8,055 nt of DNA from Gammaproteobacteria bacterium (GCA_030621975.1 JAUXGQ010000053.1:1-8055); one strand, 5' to 3'. Counted from the first letter of the stretch, positions 1-6,767 are shown. The notes: generated from the letters alone by a model not told the origin. Translations and numbers: made by a program.

Positions 1-433
1 GGCTTTCCCGCAAGGCCGACTCCCGGATAATCTGGCGTAATTGCGTCTCGATACGGGCGAAAAAGTTCTCCACACGGGACAGCAGGCGCTCGGTCTCACC
101 AACCAGCGCGTCCCCCAGCAACACGCGGGTGATGCCGGGGTTGCGGGCGGCGAACCCCAGCAGCAGATAAAGCACTTTGGCACAGCGTACGCGTGTCTCC
201 TTTTCTTCCGCCAGTATCTGGTTGATCCGCGCGAACACGCTCTCTTCCGCGAAACGAATCAACGCCTCAAACATCTTCGCTTTGCTGGCAAAGTGACGGT
301 ACAGGGCGGCCTCGGACACACCAACGGCATGTGCGAGCGAAGCGGTGGTGATGCGCTCTCCGGGGTTCTTTTCCAGTTCCGCCGCGAGTGCCTCGAGAAT
401 CAGCTGCTTGCGCGGTGTTTTTTTTACCGGCAC
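1..433 (-). CDS. slmA: Nucleoid occlusion factor SlmA (TetR family), C-terminus cut by window edge
   Basis: SlmA is a TetR-type DNA-binding protein that binds chromosomal sites and antagonises FtsZ polymerisation over the nucleoid, so that the septum does not form on unsegregated DNA. About 144 residues are visible; the family is usually near 200, so roughly the last 50 lie beyond position 1. Seen: a basic N-terminus (KKTPRK), then a helix-turn-helix at residues 28-48 (ITTASLAHAVGVSEAALYRHF), which matches the E. coli SlmA helix pattern closely, then RINQIL, LLLGFAARNPGITR and RIETQLRQ, all SlmA-like. Start: an in-frame TGA at 455-457 limits the choice, and there is no ATG; GTG at 431-433 is the best start (ATT at 440-442 is the rarer alternative). 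It overlaps the end of argB by 10 nt and has only a distant AGG upstream, so translational coupling is likely. Identity is firm; the exact start is inferred. Confidence 0.9.
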   Translation of the reverse strand, partial: MPVKKTPRKQLILEALAAELEKNPGERITTASLAHAVGVSEAALYRHFASKAKMFEALIRFAEESVFARINQILAEEKETRVRCAKVLYLLLGFAARNPGITRVLLGDALVGETERLLSRVENFFARIETQLRQIIRESALRES

Positions 434-1320
434 CGGATCAATGTGCCCACACCTTCATCGGTGAAGAGATCCAGCATGATGGCGTGCTCGACACGCCCGT
501 CGATGATGTGCGCCACCTTCACCCCGGCCTGCACGGCCTCCAGTGCACAGCGGATCTTGGGCAACATGCCACCATGAATGGTACCCTCGGCGATAAGATC
601 CTCCACATTCTGCGCATCCAGTTCAGCCAGCAGGCGGCCATTGACATCCTGGATCCCGGGCATATTGGTAAGCAACATCAGCTTCTCCGCAGACAACACC
701 TCCGCCACCTTGCCCGCCACCAGGTCTGCGTTGATATTGTAGGAATAACCGTCGCTCCCGACACCGATGGGGGCGATGACGGGGATAAAGTCACTATGGA
801 CCAGCGTATCGACCACGCTGGCATCGATACTTTCCACCTCCCCGACGTGACCGAGATCGATGATCTCAGGCTCATTGAGCTCAGGCGAGTCACGCGTAAC
901 CACGAGCTTGCTGGCCCGTATCAGGTCGCCATCTTTCCCGGTCAATCCCACGGCCGCTCCGCCGTGCCGATTTATCAGATTGACTATCTCCTTGTTAACC
1001 AGGCCACCGAGCACCATTTCCACCACGTCCATGGTTTCACTATCGGTCACCCGCATGCCTTGCACGAACTCCGTGGACTTCCCGAGCCGCTTCAGCAGAT
1101 CGCCGATCTGTGGTCCGCCGCCATGCACCACAACAGGATTAATGCCCACGAGTTTCAAGAGAACTACGTCGCGAGCGAACCCCTGCTTCAGGCCCTTATC
1201 GACCATGGCGTTGCCACCATATTTGATAACCACGGTCTTACCGCTAAAACGCTGAATATAAGGCAACGCTTCGCTCAATACCTGAGCGATGTGACGCGCG
1301 GTATCGGTATTAAGAGTCAT
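424..1320 (-). CDS. argB: Acetylglutamate kinase
   Basis: This cytoplasmic enzyme phosphorylates N-acetyl-L-glutamate with ATP, the second step of arginine/ornithine synthesis by the acetylated route. The 298-residue protein is complete and shows the amino-acid-kinase fold signatures: VIKYGGNAM with Lys33 and the glycine-rich loop (residues 31-39), VHGGGPQI (65-72) for substrate binding, NINADLVAGKVA (195-206), and GGMLPKI (250-256) in the nucleotide site. About 28 residues precede the first core strand (TARHIAQVLSEALPYIQRF). In the family an N-terminal helix of this kind makes the arginine-inhibited hexameric form, as in Pseudomonas, whereas the E. coli dimer lacks it; feedback inhibition by arginine is therefore inferred. 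The ATG overlaps the stop of the upstream mutase gene as ATGA, and there is no clear Shine-Dalgarno, so translation probably depends on re-initiation. It overlaps slmA by 10 nt downstream. Confidence 0.97.
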   Translation of the reverse strand: MTLNTDTARHIAQVLSEALPYIQRFSGKTVVIKYGGNAMVDKGLKQGFARDVVLLKLVGINPVVVHGGGPQIGDLLKRLGKSTEFVQGMRVTDSETMDVVEMVLGGLVNKEIVNLINRHGGAAVGLTGKDGDLIRASKLVVTRDSPELNEPEIIDLGHVGEVESIDASVVDTLVHSDFIPVIAPIGVGSDGYSYNINADLVAGKVAEVLSAEKLMLLTNMPGIQDVNGRLLAELDAQNVEDLIAEGTIHGGMLPKIRCALEAVQAGVKVAHIIDGRVEHAIMLDLFTDEGVGTLIRCR

Positions 1321-3887
1321 GAGAACGGCAGTTCCAGATCCGGGGCGACCCGAGCTAGCAAGCCCCGAAATACTTGCTGAATCTGGACCAGCCCCGCCTC
1401 GTTCTCGGCTTCGAATCTAAACACCAGGGCCGGCCCCGTATTCGATGCCCGGACCAGTCCCCAGCCGACCTCGAACTCCGCGCGCAATCCGTCCAGGGTC
1501 GTCACCTTGGCGCCCGGCAGATTCGCGTGAGACATGAGCTGTCTCATGATTTCGTGAGGTCGGCCTTCCTCCATACTCACCTTGAGTTCCGGGGTCATAA
1601 CACCCTGCGGCAACTCGGCGAAAACCTCCGTCGGGCTGCGGGCATCCACCGACAGGATCTCCAACAGACGCGCCGCCGCGTACAGGGCATCGTCGAACCC
1701 GAACCAACGCTCCTTGAATATGATATGACCGCTGAACTCACCCGCCAACAGAGCCCCCGTTTCCTTCAGTTTGGCCTTCAAAATCGAATGCCCTGTCTTC
1801 CACATCAACGGTCGTCCTCCATGTGCCAGGATCTCACTGGCGAGATACCTGGAGCACTTCACGTCATAGATGATGTCCGACCCCGGTTGACGGGAAAGCA
1901 CATCCGCCGCCAATACCATCAGCAGACGATCCGGCCAGATAATATTCCCATCCCCGTCCACCACACCAAGCCGGTCCCCGTCACCGTCGAACGCCAGACC
2001 GATGTCCGCACCCTGAGCCTGGACCTCCAGGATAAGTGACTGCAGGTTGTCAGGGTCGCTGGGATCAGGATGGTGATTCGGAAAATCGCCGTCAACTTCG
2101 CAGAACAGGTCGATCACCTCGCACCCCAGGGTACGAAACAATTGAGGTGCCAGGTCACTGGCTGCACCATTACCGCAGTCCACGACTACCTTCATGGTTT
2201 TGGCAAGGCGCACGTCATCCACGATGCGTCCGATATAGTCCGGGATCAAGTCCTGCTCCTGCCAGGTCCCGTCGCCCTGCAGCAGATTCCCCGACTCCGA
2301 CCGCTCATGCAGACCCTGGATCCCGGCTTCCGACAAGGTCTCCCCGTTCAGCACGATCTTCAGGCCGTTGTATTCAGGGGGATTGTGACTACCCGTCACC
2401 ACCACGCCACTGTTACTGCCAAGATAATGGGTTGCGAAATAGACAAGAGGTGTCGGAACGATCCCCAGGTCAATCACGTCTCGCCCGCTGTCCTGTAACC
2501 CACGGCAAAGCGCGTCATTGAGTTCCCCACTGGAATGACGTCCATCGCGACCTGTAATTACGGTTTGTTGGCCCTGGTCGTAGGCCAGACTGCCGATCGC
2601 GCGCCCGAGATCGTACACGATCTCGGAAGTAAGCGACTTTCCAACCACCCCGCGAATGTCATAGGCTCGAAATATTTCGTTCGGCATCGCCACAGACTTG
2701 GCGGGTTCCATGCTGACCGAAATCGCCCGGGGAAGCAATGACGATGTCAGCTCGGTTTCCTCCCCGAGCACCTCAGCCACGGTAGGTGCTTCCGAGACCC
2801 CGGCTGCAACGCCCTCTCGGGGTTTGCCTGCCGGTCCGGCGCTCCTGCCGAGTATTTCACACCCCCTTCTAGACACAAGCTCCAGGGTGTTCCACACCTC
2901 CCTGAGCCGTGCGGGTCGGCTGCGGATGACCTTACCGCTGGCCACCCCATCCACAACGTTGACGATGCTGGCAAGATCGTTTCTCAGGGCCTGTTGCAGG
3001 CGCCGCATCTGGACAACCAGCACTACCCCTGTCAGCACCAGAACCATCGCCAGCATCCCCGCAAACAATGTCATATCCGACTGGCCCGCGCCATTACCCG
3101 ACAGCCTCCAGTAAGCAATCTGCCATATGCTGCCGGGAACCGGCAGGATGCCGTCGGGCGCCCCATCGGCATCGGCGCCGGCGCTGTTGACCGCCAACAT
3201 CAACGGTTGCCCGCTCGCTTGACTCTGCTGAACTTCGACTCTACCCCCGTATTCACTGATCTCGTCCACACGTCGCTGCAGCGTGTCCGCGGATACGGCA
3301 AGATGTATGATCCCCGCCGGTTCGAGCTGACCCGGGTAAACGACCTTGGTGGCAACTGCAATTATCCGCTGCCTGGCGCCGAACCTGTGGACCTCGAATG
3401 CCGTAACCTTATCGGACTTCTCTGCCGTCCGCAGCATCTCGAGGGACGCGAAACTGAGACGGGGCTTCGATCCAGTTTCTATCTCTTCATAGCCTACCGG
3501 CAGCAATCGAACCTGCATGGCACCGGGAAGCAGATTCTCGAGACGCTTCTCGTGTCGGCGCAGCGCCGGGCCATCTTCATTTATGAAACTCTCGGCGATG
3601 TCCCGATCTTTGGCGACCCGCATCATCAAACCGGAGTAGAACTCCACCATATCGCGCAGGCGCACCGCAAGCCCTTCAGCACCTACCTGGACCTTCGCCA
3701 CGCCTTGCCGCTCCTGCCCGCTGGCTTGCAACACGAACAGGCTGGCCCCGCAGACGATCAGGATCACGGCCATTGCGAAGAACACCAGCGCGAAATAAGA
3801 AGCGATACTGCGGCCCTGGGTCGGGACTTCCGGTTGCTGGGTCGCCGGCGAAGCCTTAGCGCGTCGTAATTTCTTTGCTAGCTTCAT
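1317..3887 (-). CDS. algC: Phosphomannomutase/phosphoglucomutase with N-terminal membrane-anchored domain
   Basis: The C-terminal half (about residues 401-856) is a complete alpha-D-phosphohexomutase, interconverting the 1- and 6-phosphates of mannose or glucose for surface polysaccharide precursors. Seen: IFRAYDIRG at 405-413; phosphoserine loop TGSHNP with Ser500; metal loop DGDGDR at 634-639; sugar-specificity loop GEFSGH at 716-721; phosphate-binding RASNTGP at 813-819. These are AlgC-like, supporting dual mannose/glucose specificity. The first 400 residues are extra: a basic start (MKLAKKLRRAKAS), a membrane helix at about 27-53, an extracytoplasmic region of about 220 residues, a second membrane helix at about 273-292, then a low-complexity cytoplasmic linker (293-400) whose first part could be HAMP-like. 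Topology is inferred. The reading frame is continuous and the ATG at 3885-3887 lies 21 bp after the dut stop. Internal Met393 (2711) and Met401 (2687) could start a soluble form, but neither has a good Shine-Dalgarno. The gene ends in an ATGA overlap with argB. Confidence 0.93.
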   Translation of the reverse strand: MKLAKKLRRAKASPATQQPEVPTQGRSIASYFALVFFAMAVILIVCGASLFVLQASGQERQGVAKVQVGAEGLAVRLRDMVEFYSGLMMRVAKDRDIAESFINEDGPALRRHEKRLENLLPGAMQVRLLPVGYEEIETGSKPRLSFASLEMLRTAEKSDKVTAFEVHRFGARQRIIAVATKVVYPGQLEPAGIIHLAVSADTLQRRVDEISEYGGRVEVQQSQASGQPLMLAVNSAGADADGAPDGILPVPGSIWQIAYWRLSGNGAGQSDMTLFAGMLAMVLVLTGVVLVVQMRRLQQALRNDLASIVNVVDGVASGKVIRSRPARLREVWNTLELVSRRGCEILGRSAGPAGKPREGVAAGVSEAPTVAEVLGEETELTSSLLPRAISVSMEPAKSVAMPNEIFRAYDIRGVVGKSLTSEIVYDLGRAIGSLAYDQGQQTVITGRDGRHSSGELNDALCRGLQDSGRDVIDLGIVPTPLVYFATHYLGSNSGVVVTGSHNPPEYNGLKIVLNGETLSEAGIQGLHERSESGNLLQGDGTWQEQDLIPDYIGRIVDDVRLAKTMKVVVDCGNGAASDLAPQLFRTLGCEVIDLFCEVDGDFPNHHPDPSDPDNLQSLILEVQAQGADIGLAFDGDGDRLGVVDGDGNIIWPDRLLMVLAADVLSRQPGSDIIYDVKCSRYLASEILAHGGRPLMWKTGHSILKAKLKETGALLAGEFSGHIIFKERWFGFDDALYAAARLLEILSVDARSPTEVFAELPQGVMTPELKVSMEEGRPHEIMRQLMSHANLPGAKVTTLDGLRAEFEVGWGLVRASNTGPALVFRFEAENEAGLVQIQQVFRGLLARVAPDLELPFS

Positions 3888-3908
3888 GTACTGTTTGAGA
3901 TTACCTGT

Positions 3909-4364
3909 TTAATGGCGGCCGGAATGTCCGAAGCCACCCGTTCCCCGTTCAGTCCCTTCGAATTCATTGACTATCTGGAATTCCGCGCGCACCACAGGCA
4001 CCAGCAACAACTGGGCGATGCGTTCTCCTACTTCTATACGGAAGCTGCTCTGTCCCCGGTTCCAGCATGACACATACAGTTGTCCCTGATAATCGGAATC
4101 AATCAGCCCCACCAGATTCCCAAGTACTATGCCATGTTTGTGCCCAAGCCCCGAACGGGGCAGGATTATAGCGGCGAGTTCCGGATCTTCCAGATGGATC
4201 GCCAGCCCGGTTGGTATGAGCTCGGTTGCGCCGGGAGGAAGTATCAAGGGTTCCGGCAATAACGCCCGCAGATCCATGCCCGCGGAGCCCGAAGTGGCAT
4301 AGTGAGGCAGCGGAAACTCACCGCCCAGACGGGGATCAAGAATCTTCAGCTGTAACTTTCGCAT
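3909..4364 (-). CDS. dut: Deoxyuridine 5'-triphosphate nucleotidohydrolase (dUTPase)
   Basis: dUTPase hydrolyses dUTP to dUMP and pyrophosphate, keeping uracil out of DNA and supplying the thymidylate precursor. At 151 residues it is the normal length of the trimeric family. All five motifs are present in order: AGMDLRA (28-34), PRSGLG (69-74), GLIDSDYQG (86-94, with the catalytic Asp89 in the uracil/deoxyribose pocket), VGERIAQ (112-118), and the glycine-rich C-terminal arm TERGTGGFG (138-146) that closes over the triphosphate. The start ATG lies inside the end of coaBC, a 29-nt overlap. It is chosen because the N-terminal KILDPRLGGEFPLP segment lines up with E. coli Dut and no later in-frame Met would keep it. 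There is no obvious Shine-Dalgarno, consistent with coupling to coaBC. coaBC-dut adjacency is conserved in gammaproteobacteria. Confidence 0.98.
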   Translation of the reverse strand: MRKLQLKILDPRLGGEFPLPHYATSGSAGMDLRALLPEPLILPPGATELIPTGLAIHLEDPELAAIILPRSGLGHKHGIVLGNLVGLIDSDYQGQLYVSCWNRGQSSFRIEVGERIAQLLLVPVVRAEFQIVNEFEGTERGTGGFGHSGRH

Positions 4365-5553
4365 GAAAATGTTCTGCTATCCGGGCCGCAAGCTGGGGAG
4401 CGAGCAGGGATTTTGGCGCCAGCGGAAACCTTTCATGCCCGCCTTCCCAAAGCAGCGTTAGCGCATTTTCATCCCGCTCGAAACCCCCTTCCGGGGCATC
4501 CACCAGATTAGCGGCAATCATGTCGATTCCTTTTGCCCGACGCTTGGTCTCGGCATACTCTTCGAGGCGCTCGGTTTCTGCCGCGAATCCCACGGTAAAA
4601 GGTGGATGCGGCAAAGCAGCAACCTCGGCAAGAATGTCCGGATTGGGTACCAGACTGATTTCGACTTCGTGTTCCTTCTTTTTGAGCTTCTGCGCGGACA
4701 CGCTGGCAGGCCGGTAATCGGCCACCGCGGCAGCTGCCACAAACAGCGCGCAATCCACCACCCGCTCCATGACCGCGTCGTACATCTCCATCGCGGTCTC
4801 GACCATGACCCGGCTAATACCGGCAGGACAGTCCAGGGAGACCGGTCCGCTGACCAGGCAAACCTCCGCGCCGGCCTCCGCCAGCGCCGTGGCCAGGGCA
4901 TACCCCATCTTCCCTGAACTGCGATTTCCCAGGAAGCGCACCGGATCCAAGGGTTCGCGGGTCGGCCCGGCGGTGAGCAGTACACCGACCCCCCGCAAGT
5001 CGCCGGGCGCGAACCAGTCCTGCACCCGCCGTGCAAGTTGCTCCGCCTCCAACAGCCGTCCCGGCCCGCTCTCGCCGCAGGCCTGTGCACCCTCCCCGGG
5101 GCCCCAGAAAAGCATACCACGACTTTCCAGCAGCGCCTTGTTTTGTTGCGTGACCGGGTTCCGCCACATCTCGCGATTCATAGCCGGCGCCAGTGCAATA
5201 GGGGCTGTTGTCGCAAGACAAAGAGCGGAGAGCAGGTCATCGGCCAGACCATGGGCCAGCCGCGCCATGAAGTTAGCGGTGGCCGGCGCAACCAGCACCA
5301 GATCTGCCCAGCGGGCAAGCTGTATATGACCCATTGCGGCTTCCTGCGCCGGATCCATCAGATCCTCGTGCACCGGATGACCGGAAAGCGCCTGCAGCGT
5401 GAGCGTCCCGATGAACGCCCTGGCCGACGCAGTCATCACCACGTGCACGTCTGCACCCGCCTCCCGCAGATACCGAATCAGGATGGCGGATTTATAAGCC
5501 GCGATGCCACCGGTGACCCCGAGCAGCACCCGTTTGCCGGATAAGTGGGACAT
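4336..5553 (-). CDS. coaBC: Bifunctional phosphopantothenoylcysteine decarboxylase / phosphopantothenate-cysteine ligase
   Basis: CoaBC (Dfp) makes two successive steps of coenzyme A synthesis: CoaB joins cysteine to 4'-phosphopantothenate using CTP, and the FMN-dependent CoaC domain decarboxylates the product to 4'-phosphopantetheine. The protein has 405 residues, essentially the E. coli length. CoaC domain (about 1-185): LLGVTGGIAAYK at 10-21 (FMN binding), catalytic His76 in GHIQLAR, PAMNREMW with Asn126, and the Cys159 loop GAQACGESGPGRL. CoaB domain (about 188-405): LLTAGPTREPLDPVRFLGN with Asn210, RSSGKMG, AAVADYRP, QKLKKKE carrying the conserved lysine near 289, and GFAAET. The ATG at 5551-5553 has only a weak upstream AGG. 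The gene begins 50 bp after radC and directly downstream of an extended -10 promoter, and overlaps dut by 29 nt, so it is the likely first gene of the coaBC-dut-algC-argB-slmA operon. Confidence 0.98.
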   Translation of the reverse strand: MSHLSGKRVLLGVTGGIAAYKSAILIRYLREAGADVHVVMTASARAFIGTLTLQALSGHPVHEDLMDPAQEAAMGHIQLARWADLVLVAPATANFMARLAHGLADDLLSALCLATTAPIALAPAMNREMWRNPVTQQNKALLESRGMLFWGPGEGAQACGESGPGRLLEAEQLARRVQDWFAPGDLRGVGVLLTAGPTREPLDPVRFLGNRSSGKMGYALATALAEAGAEVCLVSGPVSLDCPAGISRVMVETAMEMYDAVMERVVDCALFVAAAAVADYRPASVSAQKLKKKEHEVEISLVPNPDILAEVAALPHPPFTVGFAAETERLEEYAETKRRAKGIDMIAANLVDAPEGGFERDENALTLLWEGGHERFPLAPKSLLAPQLAARIAEHFHAKVTAEDS

Positions 5554-5586
5554 GCGGGTGGGAACCTGCAGATATTCATTAAAAAG

Positions 5587-5596
5587 AATCCGGATT
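5587..5596. repeat. 10-bp perfect palindrome at the coaBC promoter start region
   Basis: AATCCGGATT reads identically on both strands. It overlaps the downstream half of the predicted coaBC -10 element and the expected transcription start (about 5587). On the minus strand it is followed by CTTTTT, but a stem of four pairs around a CG centre is too small for a convincing intrinsic terminator. It could be an operator half-site pair or simply chance; there is no family knowledge to name a regulator. Confidence 0.4.
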
Positions 5597-5602
5597 ATAG
5601 CA
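5594..5602 (-). promoter_or_regulatory. Extended -10 promoter for coaBC operon
   Basis: Read on the minus strand, the sequence is TGCTATAAT: a consensus sigma-70 -10 hexamer (TATAAT, 5594-5599) preceded by the TGn extended -10 motif. No good -35 hexamer lies at 16-18 bp spacing (GGAGCG at 17 bp), which is acceptable for extended -10 promoters. The element starts just past the radC stop, so the -35 region would lie inside radC. Expected transcription start is near 5587, giving a leader of about 35 nt before coaBC. Confidence 0.6.
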
Positions 5603-5603
5603 C

Positions 5604-6278
5604 CTATAATAACCCGCGCTCCGCAAACGAGGTGGGTTCGCCATCACCGACAATGAAATGATCCAGAAGCCGCACGTCCACCAATGCCAACGCCTCCTTG
5701 AGCCGCCGGGTAATCCGGGCATCTGCCTGACTGGGTTCGGCGACACCCGAGGGATGGTTGTGGGCGAGGATCAACGCCGCAGCATTGTGGTGCATGGCCC
5801 TGCGCACCACTTCTCTCGGGTGCACGCTGGCACCGTCGATGGTGCCGCGAAAGAGCTCCTCATATTCGATCACCCGATGCCGATTGTCCAGAAAAAGGCA
5901 GGAGAATACTTCATAAGGATAGCCACGCAATTTCGCTTTCAGAAAGTTGCGGGTATCGGAGGGGCAGGCCAAGACGTTGCCGCGCTGCAGGGCCTCCCTC
6001 AGGTAACGACGGTTTATCTCCAACACCGCCTGCAACTGCGCGTACTTTGCCGGGCCAAGTCCACTGCTGGTGCAGAATCGCCGCTGATCCGCCGCCAGAA
6101 GATTAGCCAGTCCCTGATATTCGTCGAGCAGCTCCCGGGCCAGATCCACAGCCGTCTTTCCCACCACGCCGGTGCGTAGAAATATCGCCAGGAGCTCCGC
6201 GTCGGTCAAAGCCCCGGCACCCCGCTGAAGCAGCTTTTCCCGCGGCCGTTCGTCCGCAGGCCAATCCTTGATCGGCAT
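5604..6278 (-). CDS. radC: RadC family JAMM/MPN-domain protein
   Basis: Member of the RadC (UPF0758) family; its cellular role is unsettled, and the old link to DNA repair in E. coli is disputed. The 224-residue protein matches E. coli RadC (222). N-terminal part (about 1-100): MPIKDWPADERPREKLLQRG, DAELLAIFLRTG and a helix-hairpin-helix-like region GLGPAKYAQLQAV. The C-terminal JAB1/MPN domain has the metalloprotease-like pattern: a glutamate in EYEELFRGT, then HNHPSG followed by SQAD, that is H-x-H-P-x(6)-S-x2-D, so the metal-binding residues are intact. The reading frame is open 46 codons further upstream (to an ATG at 6416), but ATG at 6276-6278 is chosen because a near-perfect Shine-Dalgarno (AAGGAGGT) lies just before it and the family begins there. 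Divergent from rpmB and upstream of coaBC on the same strand; readthrough into coaBC is possible. Confidence 0.95.
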   Translation of the reverse strand: MPIKDWPADERPREKLLQRGAGALTDAELLAIFLRTGVVGKTAVDLARELLDEYQGLANLLAADQRRFCTSSGLGPAKYAQLQAVLEINRRYLREALQRGNVLACPSDTRNFLKAKLRGYPYEVFSCLFLDNRHRVIEYEELFRGTIDGASVHPREVVRRAMHHNAAALILAHNHPSGVAEPSQADARITRRLKEALALVDVRLLDHFIVGDGEPTSFAERGLL

Positions 6279-6294
6279 ACAACCTCCTTGTTGT
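6279..6294 (-). promoter_or_regulatory. radC ribosome binding site within a small hairpin
   Basis: On the mRNA strand the sequence before the radC ATG is ACAAC-AAGGAG-GTTGT. AAGGAGG is a full Shine-Dalgarno with 4 nt to the ATG and fixes the radC start. The flanking ACAAC and GTTGT are perfectly complementary, so the SD hexamer would sit exactly in the loop of a 5-bp stem. The RBS is firm; the hairpin is a prediction with a weak stem. Confidence 0.75.
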
Positions 6295-6305
6295 CTAATT
6301 AACCT

Positions 6306-6311
6306 ATTGTA
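6306..6311 (-). promoter_or_regulatory. Candidate -10 element for radC
   Basis: On the minus strand this reads TACAAT (5 of 6 to TATAAT), 27 bp upstream of the radC ATG. At normal spacing the upstream hexamer is poor (ATCCAC at 17 bp or TATCCA at 18 bp), so this is a weak call based on one element only. Confidence 0.25.
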
Positions 6312-6436
6312 GTGTTTCGGCCGGCGACGTGGATACCCTCCAAACAAAATTTGCCTGGTGATGCCGTCGGCCAGTGACGAGCGCGGCCCACAGCAAAAAA
6401 TTGCTCTGTAATTCATGGAGAAGCCCAGGCCAGGAG

Positions 6437-6460
6437 CCTGTCGGACTTGTATCCAACAGG
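6437..6460. repeat. Imperfect inverted repeat upstream of rpmB
   Basis: CCTGTcGGA (6437-6445) and TCCaACAGG (6452-6460) are inverted copies with 8 of 9 positions paired and one C/A mismatch, separated by a 6-base centre CTTGTA. There is no T-run after it on the plus strand, so it is not an intrinsic terminator. It lies 70 bp before rpmB in the divergent intergenic region and its centre coincides with the candidate rpmB -35 hexamer. It may be an operator or a hairpin in a longer leader. Confidence 0.5.
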
Positions 6461-6475
6461 AGTTTCTGGTAAATT
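6447..6475 (+). promoter_or_regulatory. Candidate rpmBG promoter
   Basis: TTGTAT (6447-6452) could be the -35 and TAAATT (6470-6475), preceded by TGG (6467-6469) as an extended -10, the -10, with a 17-bp spacer. The hexamers match consensus at only 3 of 6 and 4 of 6 positions, so support comes mainly from the spacing, the TGn motif and the position about 55 bp before rpmB. Confidence 0.35.
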
Positions 6476-6530
6476 ACCTCGCTTTTCGCCCGCCAGGGTT
6501 CTCGACCGGGATCACTTCGAGGGTTCGATC

Positions 6531-6767
6531 ATGTCCAGAGTTTGTCAGGTTACCGGCAAGCGTCCGGTTTCCGGAAATAACGTTTCGCACGCCCACAACA
6601 AGACGAAACGACGCTTCCTCCCGAATCTCCGTCATCATAGATTCTGGGTGGAAAGCGAGAAACGTTGGGTACGCCTGCGCGTGTCCTCCAATGGTATGCG
6701 TATTATCGACAAAAAGGGCATCGATGCCGTGTTGGCCGATATCCGTAGGCGCGACAAGAAGGTTTAA
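6531..6767 (+). CDS. rpmB: 50S ribosomal protein L28
   Basis: Structural protein of the large ribosomal subunit. The 78-residue product has the same length as E. coli L28 and matches it strongly along its whole length: MSRVCQVTGKRPVSGNN, the KTKRRFLPNL block, HRFWVESEKRWVRLRVS and MRIIDKKGID. It is basic and lacks a signal peptide. ATG at 6531 is preceded by GAGGG with a 7-nt gap; the frame is open further upstream to 6447, but that extension is not family-like. It is followed after 20 bp by rpmG, the universal bacterial partner in gammaproteobacteria, so the two are co-transcribed. Confidence 0.99.
   Translation: MSRVCQVTGKRPVSGNNVSHAHNKTKRRFLPNLRHHRFWVESEKRWVRLRVSSNGMRIIDKKGIDAVLADIRRRDKKV

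Noticed and set aside
388..1380. 330-codon plus-strand open frame opposite argB
   Set aside because: It is antisense to a complete, motif-rich argB, its product has no recognisable domain and is rich in His/Asp/Gln as expected of a mirror frame in GC-rich DNA.
2994..3869. 291-codon plus-strand open frame opposite the N-terminal half of the mutase gene
   Set aside because: Considered because the opposite frame is the unusual extension, but the minus-strand frame has coherent membrane helices and continues into the mutase, whereas the plus-strand product is compositionally erratic and has no ribosome binding site I can see.
6391..6408. AGCAA-AAAA-TTGCT hairpin as a terminator
   Set aside because: Only five pairs, AT-rich, and not located after any gene end; likely chance in an A-rich intergenic stretch.
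6279..6416. 46-codon N-terminal extension of radC
   Set aside because: The family starts at MPIKDWP, and a near-perfect Shine-Dalgarno precedes the ATG at 6276-6278; the extension is Arg/Gly-rich non-coding-like sequence.
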